Below, one piece after another: positions 34,474 through 45,070 of a stretch of DNA of 64,000 nucleotides. The notes below the pieces were generated by a model. The model had not been told where the DNA came from and did no database searches. It saw only the letters and a program-made list of their open reading frames with translations. Origin of the DNA: Hsuehochloa calcarea (Eukaryota; Streptophyta; Magnoliopsida; Poales; Poaceae); NCBI GenBank assembly GCA_036346395.1, contig CM070611.1:19850473-19914472 (forward strand), read 5' to 3'. Numbering within the stretch: position 1 is the stretch's first letter; each line of letters begins with the position of its first letter. The translations under genes and the position numbers were made by a program.

Positions 34474-34815
34474 AACATCACAGACGGTTCTTTCGTAGAA
34501 CCGTCTGTGATATAATATCACAGACGGTTCTATATTAGAATCATCTGTGATGTGTACATATCACAGACGGTTCTATTCAAGAACCGCTCGTGATGTGATA
34601 TATCGCGCACGGTTCTAATATAGAACCGTCGTGATGAATTCAGATCACGAGCGGTTCTATATTAGAACCGCTCGTGATATCACACATCACGACGGTTCTT
34701 GATTAGAACCGCTCGTGATATGTACATCATCGCATTTGTTCTAATATAGAACTGCTCATGATGTGTGATATCACGCACGGTTCTATATTAGAACCGCTCG
34801 TGATATCCTACTACA
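34474..34815. repeat. Internal array of terminal-type repeats in CACTA-1
   Basis: A tight run of inverted pairs of ATCACAGACGGTTC / GAACCGTCTGTGAT and CACGAGCGGTTC / GAACCGCTCGTG variants, joined by TATATTA or similar. It is followed by CCTACTACAAAGATG. A one-pair outlier at about 35165-35200 is followed by CCCACTACAAAGATG, so about 55 bp after each array end (34808-34860 and 35200-35255) are also repeated. The same array occurs in CACTA-2 at 59655-59870. Confidence 0.85.
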
Positions 34816-35411
34816 AAGATGTATGATACATTGGATAAGCAAAGTGACAAGTTTGAGTGCCATTGAAAATCGTGAACCTATTACCAAAAAAATTCTATAT
34901 ATGTTTTAGAAAGACATATAATTGAGCTAATCTTTTTAAAAAATCATGTGCTAAAAAGCAAACTAACCATAAGCACTGCTCAGAAGGTATACTCAAGCAA
35001 AAGTGTCATCTTCCAAAAGCAGAGACAACACATCATAGATTGAACAAAAATCTTAAGATCATCTTTCACGCCATTTTAATTAGGTTGTTTTGCATCTTGC
35101 TAACTAATATTTGTAGAGGTGTAAATGTGTGATGGTTTGAAGCAAAATCCTTCTATATTAGAAATGCAGACGGTTCTATATTAGAACCGTCTGTGATATC
35201 CCACTACAAAGATGTATGATCATTGGATAAGCGAAGATGATGACAAGTTTGAGTTCAAAAGTTCATATCTAATTCAACTCAACATTACCATGAATATCCA
35301 CATTGATATCAATATTAAAGATCACAAGTCCATAACACATTAACACATGACAATGGAATAAATAAATTAATTACAATGGAGTAATTAAATTCTTAATTAA
35401 AATCTGACCCT

Positions 35412-38400
35412 TCATGATGATCGACGCGCATATAGCTAGCTTCCTCACCGGGTTCTTCCTCGAGCCTCGATGCCGTCTCCGAAAGGTGGCAACTCGTCAA
35501 ATTGATTGTATTCTTCCTCGTCCACTACATTCTCAACTCCGACAATCCTCCTTTTTCCATGAAGAACTACGTGGCGCTTCTTATTTGCCGGGTCGGTTAC
35601 ATAGAAGACTTGAACAACTTGGTTAGCCAAGACGAATGGTTCGCCTTTGTATCCGACACGCTCGAGGTCCACGGTAGTGACGCCTGCATTTGTCGACCTT
35701 CACCGTGGGAGATGGACCCAATGGCACCGAAATAGGGGATCTTGAAAAGCACGTAGTCGATCTCCCATATCTCCTCTATTTGCCCATAGTACGAGCTCCT
35801 CACCCCATCAGATCGAATGCATCTATGCGACACCATTGCTCGCGACCGTGCTCTTCCTATCCCGGTGCCAGATAAAATGTGTACCCATTTATGTCGATCC
35901 TTGCCATGTGACAATTGTAAATCAGTGGCCCTCTTGCCAACCATAGCAGATCATCACTTGATGACCTCCGAGTGATTCGCGCTTTAACCATTCGTTGAAC
36001 CGCGGTTGTGCTCTCTCGTGATCCAAACCTTCGACCGGCCTCGATTCTCGTTGGCGCACCATGTCTTTGTGCTCGTCGATGTACGGGACACTTGGGTCAT
36101 GTGTTGCAAGACCGTGAAATGGGATCGAGCGACGTATCAGATCGGGAGTGATTGATTTCCTTCCGATGGTCCCGATACCATCCAGTCTTCCTCATGACGA
36201 GATAGAGGCACACCAATCGGATCCACCGAGCCATGTAGTCGACGCAGAACTCAATGACCTCTTCCGCTGCATAACCTTCGATGATCGCCCTCGGTCGAGA
36301 TCGATTCCGCACGTAGGACTTGAGAATTCCATGTACCTCTCGAACGGGTACATATGACGAGAAACACAGGTCGCATATCTTTATCTCTTTCACAAGGTGA
36401 ACAATGAGATGGACCATGATATCGAAAAATGACGGAGGGAAATACATCTCAAGATGACACAGAGTCGTCACTACCTCTACTGCAGAGCATCTAGTCCTTG
36501 GGGATCGATGACCTTTCGAGCAATTGAGTTGAAGAAATAACACGACCTCAAGATTGCCACTCGGACCTTGTTCGCAAGATACTCCTAATTGCAACAGAAG
36601 CATTTGTGTCATCAAGACACGACAATCATGCGACTTCATACCAATTAATTTCAAATCTTGCATAGAAACAAGTTTCTTAATGTTAGCGGAGTAACCAGAC
36701 GGACTTTCACGTGCAAGCTCGCACGATTCATTTCTCTCGGCCTTGGACAGAGTGTAGCAAGTTTGGGGAAGGTACGTTCGTCTCAGATCGGTCTCTTTCG
36801 GTGCTAACTCGGTCCTTATGTTCATATCGACCAAGTCACGCCGTGCGTTAACACCATCCTTTGTTTTGCCACTAATGTTCAAAGAAGAGACCAATCAAGC
36901 TATCACATACATTCTTCTCTACGTGCATAACGCCGATGCACGATGGCGAACTTCTAAGTACTCCCAATAAGGCAAGTCCCAAAAATTGACCGCTTCTTCC
37001 GGATGTTCTTCTCACGGGTTCTTAATTTACGCCCCTTCCCAAGCACAACATCGATATCCTTAACCATATCATAGACCTCTTTCCCACTAAAAGCCCTTGA
37101 AGTCGAACCGCCTTCCTTATTTCCGTCGAATTGTTTCTTCATCTTGCGGTATGGGTGACTCCTCGGAAGGAACCTACGGTGACGCAAATACGCTTTTTCT
37201 TGAGTTGTTCAACCATACACTCTCCGTAGCATCTAAGCAAGGCGATGTGCTTTGGCTCCTTTTGTATCAAGCCCGACAGTTACCAAGGGCGGGAAAATCA
37301 TTGATGGTGCGAGAACAACATGGCGCGTAAAGTGAAGTTCTCTCGCTTGTACGCATCCCATACCTGCACCCTTCGCTCCACAAAGGTCACAAGATCTTCC
37401 AAAGAATGGTGCTAGGTACACATCAATATCATTCCCAGTTGCTTCGCCCTTGGATAAGTAGTGACATCAAAATGTACTTCCGCTTCATACAGAGCCAAGG
37501 AGGAAGGTTGTACATACATAGATTCACTGCCAGTGCTATGTCGGTGCTCATGTTACCGAAAGGATTCATTCCATCCGTACTCAACCCTAACCTTATGTTC
37601 CTGTTCCGACCGAACTCTTCAAGCTCCGATCAAGTTTCTCCACCGCGTAATCAGCAGGTGTCTTAGCTTTCCATCTCTCTTACGCTCCTCCGAGTGCCAA
37701 CGCAGCAATCTTGCCTCCTTTGGGTTCGCAAATAAACGCTCAAACGTGGGATTACAGCAGATACCACAACATCTTAGCAGGAGGTCCTTGCTTCACCTTA
37801 GCAAGATTTTGACGCTTGTATCGGGATGCTTTGCACGGGACAATAATGCATGTCCGCATACTCTTTACTGTAGAGGATACAATCGTTTGAACATGCATGT
37901 ATTCTTTCTACTTCCATTCCCAATGGGCAAATAACCTTCTTTGCTTGATAGGTGGTCTTTGGGCAACACGTTTTCTCGGAAGGATGTCCGCTAGGAGACC
38001 TAACAACGCCGTGAAACTCTTATCGGACCAACTATTGCTTGCCTTCAATTTCAGTAGTTCAAGCACGGTTGACAACCTTGTGTATTCCGCTTATACCAGG
38101 AACAAAGGTCTCACCGAGTCCTCCCTTAAGCCCTCGAATTTACAAAACTCTCTCTCATCTGTAGTTCTCTTCGCATCGCAGTAGCATCCGATCCAGATTG
38201 TCATCGTGCCCCTATCCTCATCAAAAGCACACCACATCCGCAAATCGTTGACTTCCTCGGCGATGTCGTCATTATTAACTTCGTATAATCGCTCTTCACC
38301 GTGATCGGTCCAACATGTATACCCTTTTTGAAACCCCTTCAATCAAGTGCACTTCGATCTGCGCGCCGTTGTTAAACATCTTCAGATTACGCAATCAATG

Positions 38401-38527
38401 CACTGACAAGACATAAAATTTATCCCTTCTTCAACATATCCCCTTTCGTGGCTCTTCTAAAAGCAACCACGCCATTAATGTAATCTTGACTCACACGGTT
38501 CACACCGCACATCCAGTTTCGATCCAT
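35412..38527 (-). pseudogene. CACTA-1 TNP2-type transposase (Transposase_21), frame-broken
   Basis: Start ATG at 38527 (MDRNWM), stop TGA at 35412-35414, both placed by comparison with CACTA-2. Order: N-terminal transposase-associated domain (GFQKGYTCW, HGEE); DUF-like linker; the TNP2 core on the minus strand (about 37900-36950), with MRHRRFLPRSHPYRKMKKQFDG and SGKEVYDMVKDIDVVLGKGRK intact at 36954-37187. 36097-36894 is an open frame of 265 codons running from NISGKTKDGVNARRDL through LIGMKSHDCRVLMTQ and LEMYFPPSFFDIMVHLIVHL to VIEFCVDYMA (DUF4218-type). The C-terminal part (35445-35780) has EEIWEIDYVLFKIPYFG and VFYVTDPANKKRHVV (DUF4216-type). This protein cleaves the transposon ends. At least five frame breaks; several coincide with CWG losses relative to CACTA-2. 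Confidence 0.83.
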
Positions 38528-39289
38528 CTACACTACGCATGTAACAAATTAGTGTCAAATTGATTAGCGATTAATTTATAGCAAACGAAAATGTGCAATA
38601 TAAACTCATTCTCCAACATTTGCATCTAAGGTTATTGAAAGAAAAGTCTTCACTAGTTAAGTACCACACGCGGTGGCATAGCGTAGCCATGCCTACGCCA
38701 CAACCATGATCCCTACCTCTCGACACGATATCTATCTCAATTGAACAATCATGCAACCCAAATATAGGCATCATCTCATACAACACTTATTAACCTGAAA
38801 TACCTGAACCGCAAATGCAATATTGCTTGACCCAAACCCCACCGTACTGTGAACCGGTGTGTAAATTTTATTTTTTTAAGCCAATTAATTATCCTAACTC
38901 AAATTTTAGTGATTATTAGACCTAATTCAATTTTATTAAGTTACCACTCCTAAGTCAAATTTTAGTTCATTAGTTATAAGGGAAACCATTATTCAAAACT
39001 AAGATTTGCGTGGCTAATATTATTTATTCCAACATTGACGGTGCAAGATCGATCATGTGCTCATACCAAGATAGAGGAGGAGCCGCAGTTGGAGGAGCTA
39101 GAGGCGGGAAGTGGCGCTGGAGCGGTGAGACACTGGCAGGCAGTTGAGGAGCTAGGGCGGTGGAAGTGGCGCTGGAGCGGTAGACACAAATGCAGTGATG
39201 AGGAGCTAGGGCAGGAAGTGGCGCTTGAGCGGAAGACACAGCTTGATCTTGGCCGAGGATGTCTCGGCTCAATTTATATGAAGCGCAGA
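38528..39289 (-). other. CACTA-1 transposase upstream region
   Basis: AT-rich from 38530 to 39020. 39020-39270 is a GC-rich stretch with three near-repeats of GGAAGTGGCGCTGGAGCGGT, matching in position the GC-rich repeated leader of CACTA-2 (55427-55640). Probably promoter and 5' UTR; no separate gene. Confidence 0.5.
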
Positions 39290-39512
39290 AATCACGAGAC
39301 GGTTCTATTTCGTAATCGTCGTGATGATCAATATATCGAGCACGGTTCTATATAGAACCGCTCGCGATAATTGACTTTCACACACGGTTCTAAAATAGAA
39401 CCGTCTGTGATAGGCCCGTTGCGCCAAAACAAGGCCAGACAGACCCAACACAGACGGTTCCTTAGGAACCGTCTGTGATGGACCGTCTGCTATAGACTCT
39501 TTTGTAGTAGTG
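39290..39512. repeat. CACTA-1 right terminus and subterminal array
   Basis: Inverted and direct GACGGTTC / GAACCGTC and AGCACGGTTC / GAACCGCTCG copies, ending in the terminal repeat TTTTGTAGTAGTG at 39512. Confidence 0.88.
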
Positions 39513-39875
39513 AAAGTGTGTCAAGAGTCAAAGTCGAGAGGTCCGTGGTATCCTTGATGGTAGTCACCTTCATCTCCCAAACACGCAAATCAATAGCTGC
39601 GAGCATCTGACGAGCATTGTCCGAGTCGGGGTATGTGAGACCGACCGCTCGGAGGTTACTCAAAATCTTGTCAAAACGCGCAAAGCACTCATCAAGAGAC
39701 TCGCCAGCAAGCATTTCAAACTTGTTATACTCTCGCTTGAACTGGTCCTGTCGAATTGTCTTGATCTGGGTGGTACCCTCATGGTAAGCGTCGAGGGTCA
39801 CCCAGATGTCGAAAGCCGACGACAGATGAGAGATGCGATCGAACTCGCTCCGGCTCAGACCCTGGATTATAATGT
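39513..39875 (-). pseudogene. gag: Element C gag, middle segment
   Basis: Minus-strand continuation of the C gag between CACTA-1 and element A. It has VTLDAYHEGTTQIKT, QFKREYNKFEMLAGES, LRAVGLTYPDSDNARQML and KVTTIKDTTDLSTLTL, colinear with D gag at about 14625-14960. The upper end (RSEFDRI at about 39835-39855) is cut by element A with duplication AATGT. Confidence 0.9.
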
Positions 39876-40402
39876 TGTTGGACCGAAAAGGCGACTAGAG
39901 GGGGGGGTGAATAGGAGCACGCTCACTTTTTCCCAAATAATGAATTCAACACAATTTCACTCCAATAGTTATTAGGAAGCTATGAAGATCAATATACCAG
40001 TACAGCGGAAGACTAGTATTGAATCCAATTAAATCCCCTAAATAAAATAACAAAAACAACTAAGATTGCAGAAGCTCAAAGCAAGGGCGGTCTGACCGTT
40101 GGACCCAACCGGTTGGACCGATTCTTCGGGCGATCCGACCATTGTTGTATCGGCGGTCGGACCGCTCCAAAATCGGATCGACCGGTGATGACGGTGCGGT
40201 CGGACCGCCGACTCAAAACAGATCCAAAGCAGTAAAATCAGCCCGATGACGAAGTTGCAATTAGGTGAAACTTTTGATTCTCAACTCCAATCTTTATGAA
40301 ACTTTGCACACACCTTCTATATGCTATTGAGGACCTATGCCAATCGAATATAATGATAATTCTTGGATAGATCCTGAGCAATTACCAATTGAATAACAGA
40401 GG
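39876..40402 (-). repeat. Element A 3' LTR, first 527 bp only
   Basis: Matches 51874-52394. It ends at GAATAACAGAGGG, where sequence switches to the integrase gene with a short shared GGG at the joint. About 1.3 kb of LTR, the 3' UTR, RT and RNase H are missing. Confidence 0.85.
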
Positions 40403-41340
40403 GCACCAGGAAGCTCAGAAGCCAAACGAAGAACAAGGTCATGAAAATAACCAAAAGCTTCATCTTTTGAAGAAAGAAAGAACACCCAAGTATATCTAGA
40501 AAGATCATCGACAATGACAAGAATATACCATTTACCACCGAGTGACCGGACTCTAGCAGGACCAACAGTATCCATATAAAGCAAGCAATCGTCCGGTCCG
40601 TCACCATAACCATAGTCACAGAAGGGTGTGAGGTGGCAACTTGTTTGCCATGCCTACAGGGTGCACATACAGCATCTTTGACAGCTTTGAGTTTGGGCAA
40701 ATCTCTCATGAGATCAAGGTGGCTAACTCGCGTCAGATGATCAAAACCAATGTGCCCCAAACGTCGATGCCAAAGCCAGAAATCAGAAGAAGATGTAAGC
40801 AAACATTTAAGAGATCCAGCAAGAGATTCTCAAAATCAGCCCAAAATTCTACCAACTCTAGATATTCCAAATACAAGCTCACCAGTAGAATCAAGCACAC
40901 GACAAGCATTTTTCTTAAAAACAGTCTCATAGACATCATCAAGAAGCTGAGATACAGAAAGGAGATTATACCTAAGCTTGTCCACAAGAGCGACATCCTT
41001 TAGAATGAATTTATTGTTTACCCTAATTGATCCTGTTCCTTCAATTCGCCCTTGTGTATCATCTCAAAAGTGATGAAGTCATCACTGTTGTCGCGTGAAA
41101 GAGGTAAACCATTTTGAGTTTCCGGTCATGTGGCGTGAACATCCGGAGTCAACGAACCACGTGTTCTTCCCTTTTTCGCGGTAATCCTAAAAATCAAGGA
41201 ACGGAAGAACGATGTGTCTCAATCTCGGGGTTAGATAAACAAGATTTAGGAATCGAGATTGAGACACGCGTCGAAAGGAGTATACCAACGTAAGTACTAT
41301 CCTTGATTTTATCTAGAATTACGTTATGAGCAATGTTTAA
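40403..41340 (-). pseudogene. pol: Element A pol remnant: protease and integrase only
   Basis: Going leftwards: protease DSGCSRHMTGN near 41110-41150; FILKDVALVDKL-like region near 41000; FWLWHRRLGHIGFDHLTRVSHLDL with CAPCRHGKQVATSH (GAG-pre-integrase HHCC) at 40620-40800; then integrase MDTVGPARVRSLGGKWY, VDDLSRYTWVFF and LRLASELPGAL. It is cut at 40403 before the second acidic residue. Frame breaks near 40600, 40750 and 41030. It cannot encode integrase or RT activity. Confidence 0.85.
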
Positions 41341-43287
41341 ATTAACATGAGATTTAAATCGTCAGGTGATCTGACCGCGTTGTCTTTCGTGGTCGGCCGG
41401 CGACCAAATCGGTCGGGCCGGTGACCACCGTGATCGGACCGCGACTCAAGAACATGAGAATTAGGATATGTAGTAACATAATGATTTGCATGTGAGAAAA
41501 TCCTAATCCGAGTTTATTCTTTTCGGTGTTACCATGTCTCATAAAAGCTCTAGGTTGCCCGAATGAATTTCTATCAAGATTTTTCCTATCATTTTTCAAC
41601 CTCATGTGAATTCAATCAAATGCCCACCTTTCTTGCAATAAGTGCAATGGTACTTGGTACCACTAGAAGAAGCACCATTTGAATTAATACAAGGTTGGGC
41701 AAAACCTGCAGATTTAAAAGATGTTTTTGCAGGTTGGGTTTTGAATTCAATTAAACCTTTTTCCAAGACTTGAATGACTTTTGGGTTTGAATTGTCTTGA
41801 AAAGAATTGAATCCTAAACCTTGCTTCTTATAAGGAGTTTTAGACTTGTCAAGAATCATGTTTAATTGTTTCTTATCTTTAGAAAATTTCTCTAATGTAT
41901 CATGAAGGTAAGCATTTTCTTTTCTCAAGTTAACACAAGCATCACAAGTTTTATCCATAGATTTCTCCTTATACAAAGCAATTTCAAGCTTAAGAGCGAA
42001 ACAAGAAGCACAAGTAGTATTTTCAATATTGTCCTTAAGCTTAGCATATTTGACTCTAGCAGCTTCTAAGATATCTTTGATTTCACGTTCTTTTTCTAAA
42101 CAAGAAGTGCAAGGGCTAGAATCTAATACATCAAAAGCAATCAATTTACTAGATTCTAAACATTTTTCACAAGGAACACTTTTAATTTCATTTAGTTCAG
42201 ATCTAGTTTTCTCAAGTTGTTGTACAGAAATATTATGAGCAGATTGTAACTTGGTAATTTCTGAATGCATAGCATGACAAGATAAACATTCATCAGGTTC
42301 AAGAGTCTTAGCATTTTTAAGCTCTACTTTCAGTTTGTTAATCTTTGACTCTAATTTCTTATTTTTTGTCATGACAAATTCTAGCGCTTCATCCTGACTA
42401 AGCAATTGCTCAACTATAGAATCATATTTAGCAGAAAGCTCATCATAAGAAAAAGATACCTCATCATCATCAATGTCGCTTTGTCGACCATGAAGCACAT
42501 GCCAGTGAAGTCTTTGGCCTTCCCTTTCTTTTTACCTAGAGGGATCTCCTCCTCCTTGTCATCCTCACTCCCGGAGTCCACATCGCTCAAGGATTGATCC
42601 TCAAAAGCGGCAAGGACCCGGTGAGCGGCCTTCACAAGTTTATTAGCCTCATACCTTGATTTGTTGAAGGGGGGCTTCTTCCAAGTTGGCTTACCTTCCT
42701 TATGATTGCTCTTACCTTTTAGCTTGGGGCAATTTGCCCGGATATGATTGAGCTCACCACATTCATAGCATGTCACCGGACCACCTCTCTTTTTGTTTCT
42801 CACATTATTGTAGGCCCGTGTGAATTTTTTAGCTAGGAGAGCTAACTCTGTCTCAGGAATACTTTCAAGCTCCTCCTCAGAAATCGCAGATAAGCAAGTA
42901 AATGAAAAATCAGAAGAAGATTCAAGAGTACCATCAGAAGACCTTTTGAGAGGATGAGCTATCAATGCCATGTTCTCTTTCTTAGGATGATCAACTCTTT
43001 TAATTTCATGAGTCTTGAGTTTACTATAAAGCAATTCTAAAGTAAGACTTGAAAGATCAACATTCTCCTCTATAACAGTAGCCTTCATCTCCCACTCCTT
43101 GGTGTTGATTGCGACCAAGAGATGGGTGGTATTTTGATTGAGAATATTCAATATCAATGACTTTCATTTGATTAATTACTTTATTAAAGCGACTGAAAAT
43201 GTCATCGATGCTCTCTCGGGACGCATCTCGAATTTATTGTATTCACGCTTGTAAATTTGTTTGGCGCACCTTTTTGATTTGGGAATT
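41341..43287 (-). pseudogene. gag: Element A gag, main part
   Basis: Open frames 42414-43157 and 41602-42498 overlap by a frame shift and together cover most of Gag. The end of the capsid domain (KATVIEENVDLSSLTLELLYSKLKTHEI) is followed by knuckle CYECGELNHIRANC and an acidic linker. Next is a long coiled-coil CxxC region (SYDELSAKYDSIVEQLLSQDE, LESKINKLKVELKN, CLSCHAMHSEI, CTSCLEKEREI, CASCFALKLEIALYKEKS, CDACVNLRKENAYLHDTLEKF) and a second knuckle CTYCKKGGHL near 41630. It is cut at 43287 by element B, and the N-terminal part continues at 51521-51814. Confidence 0.87.
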
Positions 43288-45070
43288 TGTTGGACCGTAA
43301 AGGCGACTAGAGGGGTGGTGAATAGAGCACGCTCACTTTTTAACAAATTATGAACTCAATACAATTTCACTCCAGAGCTATTAGAAAGCTATGAAGATCA
43401 ATATACCAAGACAAATGGAAGACTAGTATTGAATCCAATAAAACCCCTAAGCAATGCGACAATAATCAACAAGAATCAAAGCAACACAAGCATTGGCGGT
43501 CGACCTCTCGTAGTGAACCGGTTGGACCGATTGCAGGCGGTCGGACCGCTGTTATCTTGGCGGTCGGACCGCTCAAAATCGGTCGGACCGGTGGTGATGG
43601 GCGGTCGGACCGGCGATCTGAACCGATCCAAACAAAATAAAATCACCGATGACGAAGTTGCAATTAGGTCTAACTTTTGATTCTCAACTCCAAACTTCAC
43701 GAAACTTTGCACACACCTTCTCTATGCTATTGAGGACCTATTCCAATCGAATATTATGATAATTCTTGGAACGATCTTGAGCAATTGTCAATTGATTAAT
43801 GAAGGTCTAAAACCGCAAGAACGAAAACTTGATCCTATTGCTTGTTCGTGAGTGATTGTTGATCAAGATGATGCTAGATATATTCACACATATCACAGCA
43901 AGCTAATTCACGTGAAAGAATCAATCACAAACTCGCGGATCAAAGAAAGCCCTAAAAACACGAAATTGAAAGCAAGAACGAAAAGAGACTTATCTCAAGC
44001 AAACCTTGCATAGATTGATTTCGTGATTGATGGATTACATCCACACCATCATGGATCATGAGACAATCAAGGATCACGAAATTCTCCTCAAACCATGAAA
44101 AGCCCTAGCCTCCACCTCAACTCCCTAAAGACAATTAGGGTTTTGAAACATAAAAAAGGAGAGAGAGAGAGAGGTGCACCACCATCTCCTCCTATTTATA
44201 GTGGAGGCCTAAAACTCTTAGGGTTTGACTTAATTGGGCTCCGTTAAGGCCCACTAACAAACGGGTCACACACGCACGCCGCAAGCGCCGTCTTTAACCT
44301 TTGACCTAAACCGCTTCACCATGCGTCATGGATTCGCCAATAGGTCACCCTTGTCCATCTTGTGTCACGCTTGAGTCGTTGACCTCACCCGCATCGTCGA
44401 TCGCTCGACCTCAACTCTTCAAGTCTAGTCCCGATTCTCCTCGCCGTTGACCGTCGTTGACCACCAAGCTACCGCACAACCACGCATAAGAAAACACGAA
44501 TTTGGGAACAAGTTCTTCACAACTTGACCCATGTTAGTCAAAACATGCATCATGCAAATCATATGCCATGAAACCAATGACTTTGACCTAACAAAACAAC
44601 ATCGCCACGGTTGGCCGACGTTCAAGTAATTCACGGCCCGACCGCTCGGGTGAGCGGTCGGATCATTTCATGGCGGTCGGACCGCTCCTCGTGAGCGGTC
44701 GGACCGCCTTAGACTTAGCGAAATTCAAGCTCCCAAAATCCAAACCTTACGAAACTTTAAACCAATAGAACTTTTCTTTCGAGACTCCAAAATCATGAGA
44801 CCAAGTGCATTGGGATCCCCTCACTTGTCTACAACACCTATTTTTGGCCCCGGCTCGATTTGAACACTTTTGGTCATCGCCGGTCCGACCGCCTTTAGAT
44901 GGCGGTCCGACCGATATGGGACCGGTCGGACCGCCGTGTAAGGACCGGTCGGACCGCTTCGAGCGAGAAGCTCAGAACTTTGTCAAAACGCGTGAAACGA
45001 CAAACCGTAAACGCCATTGCCAATTGTCACATCATCCTAAGATCTGGAGCATATCCCCATGAAATCCACA
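43288..45070 (-). repeat. Element B 3' LTR
   Basis: TGTTGGACCG ... TGAAATCCACA. It has CGGTCGGACCG repeats at about 43495-43620 and 44635-44960, and a minus-strand TATA box TATTTATA at 44193-44200. Confidence 0.9.
44193..44200 (-). promoter_or_regulatory. LTR TATA box (element B 3' LTR)
   Basis: TATTTATA on the plus strand, in CTCCTATTTATAGTGGAGG. It is conserved at 50647-50654 (B 5' LTR) and 52798-52805 (A 5' LTR). Confidence 0.7.

Larger units (their letters stand above)
28534..39512 (-). mobile_element. CACTA-1: complete 10,979-bp CACTA (En/Spm) transposon in element C gag
   Basis: Left end CACTACTACGAAAACC at 28534 and right end TTTTGTAGTAGTG at 39512 are inverted termini (CACTACTAC followed by A/G-AAA). 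It is flanked by AAA at 28531-28533 and AAA at 39513-39515, the 3-bp target duplication expected for CACTA. Removing it rejoins the gag of C across the site (CTTGAGGCGAGT / GTGTGTCAAGAG against D 14960-14990). Inside are a TNP2 transposase and a second gene with an Ulp1 domain, both on the minus strand, plus terminal and internal repeat arrays. Confidence 0.93.

Noticed and set aside
34108..34521. 137-codon Pro/Ala/Arg-rich open frame and its overlaps
   Set aside because: GC-rich composition with open frames on both strands; it sits in the leader of the CACTA-1 second gene and does not resemble a known domain.
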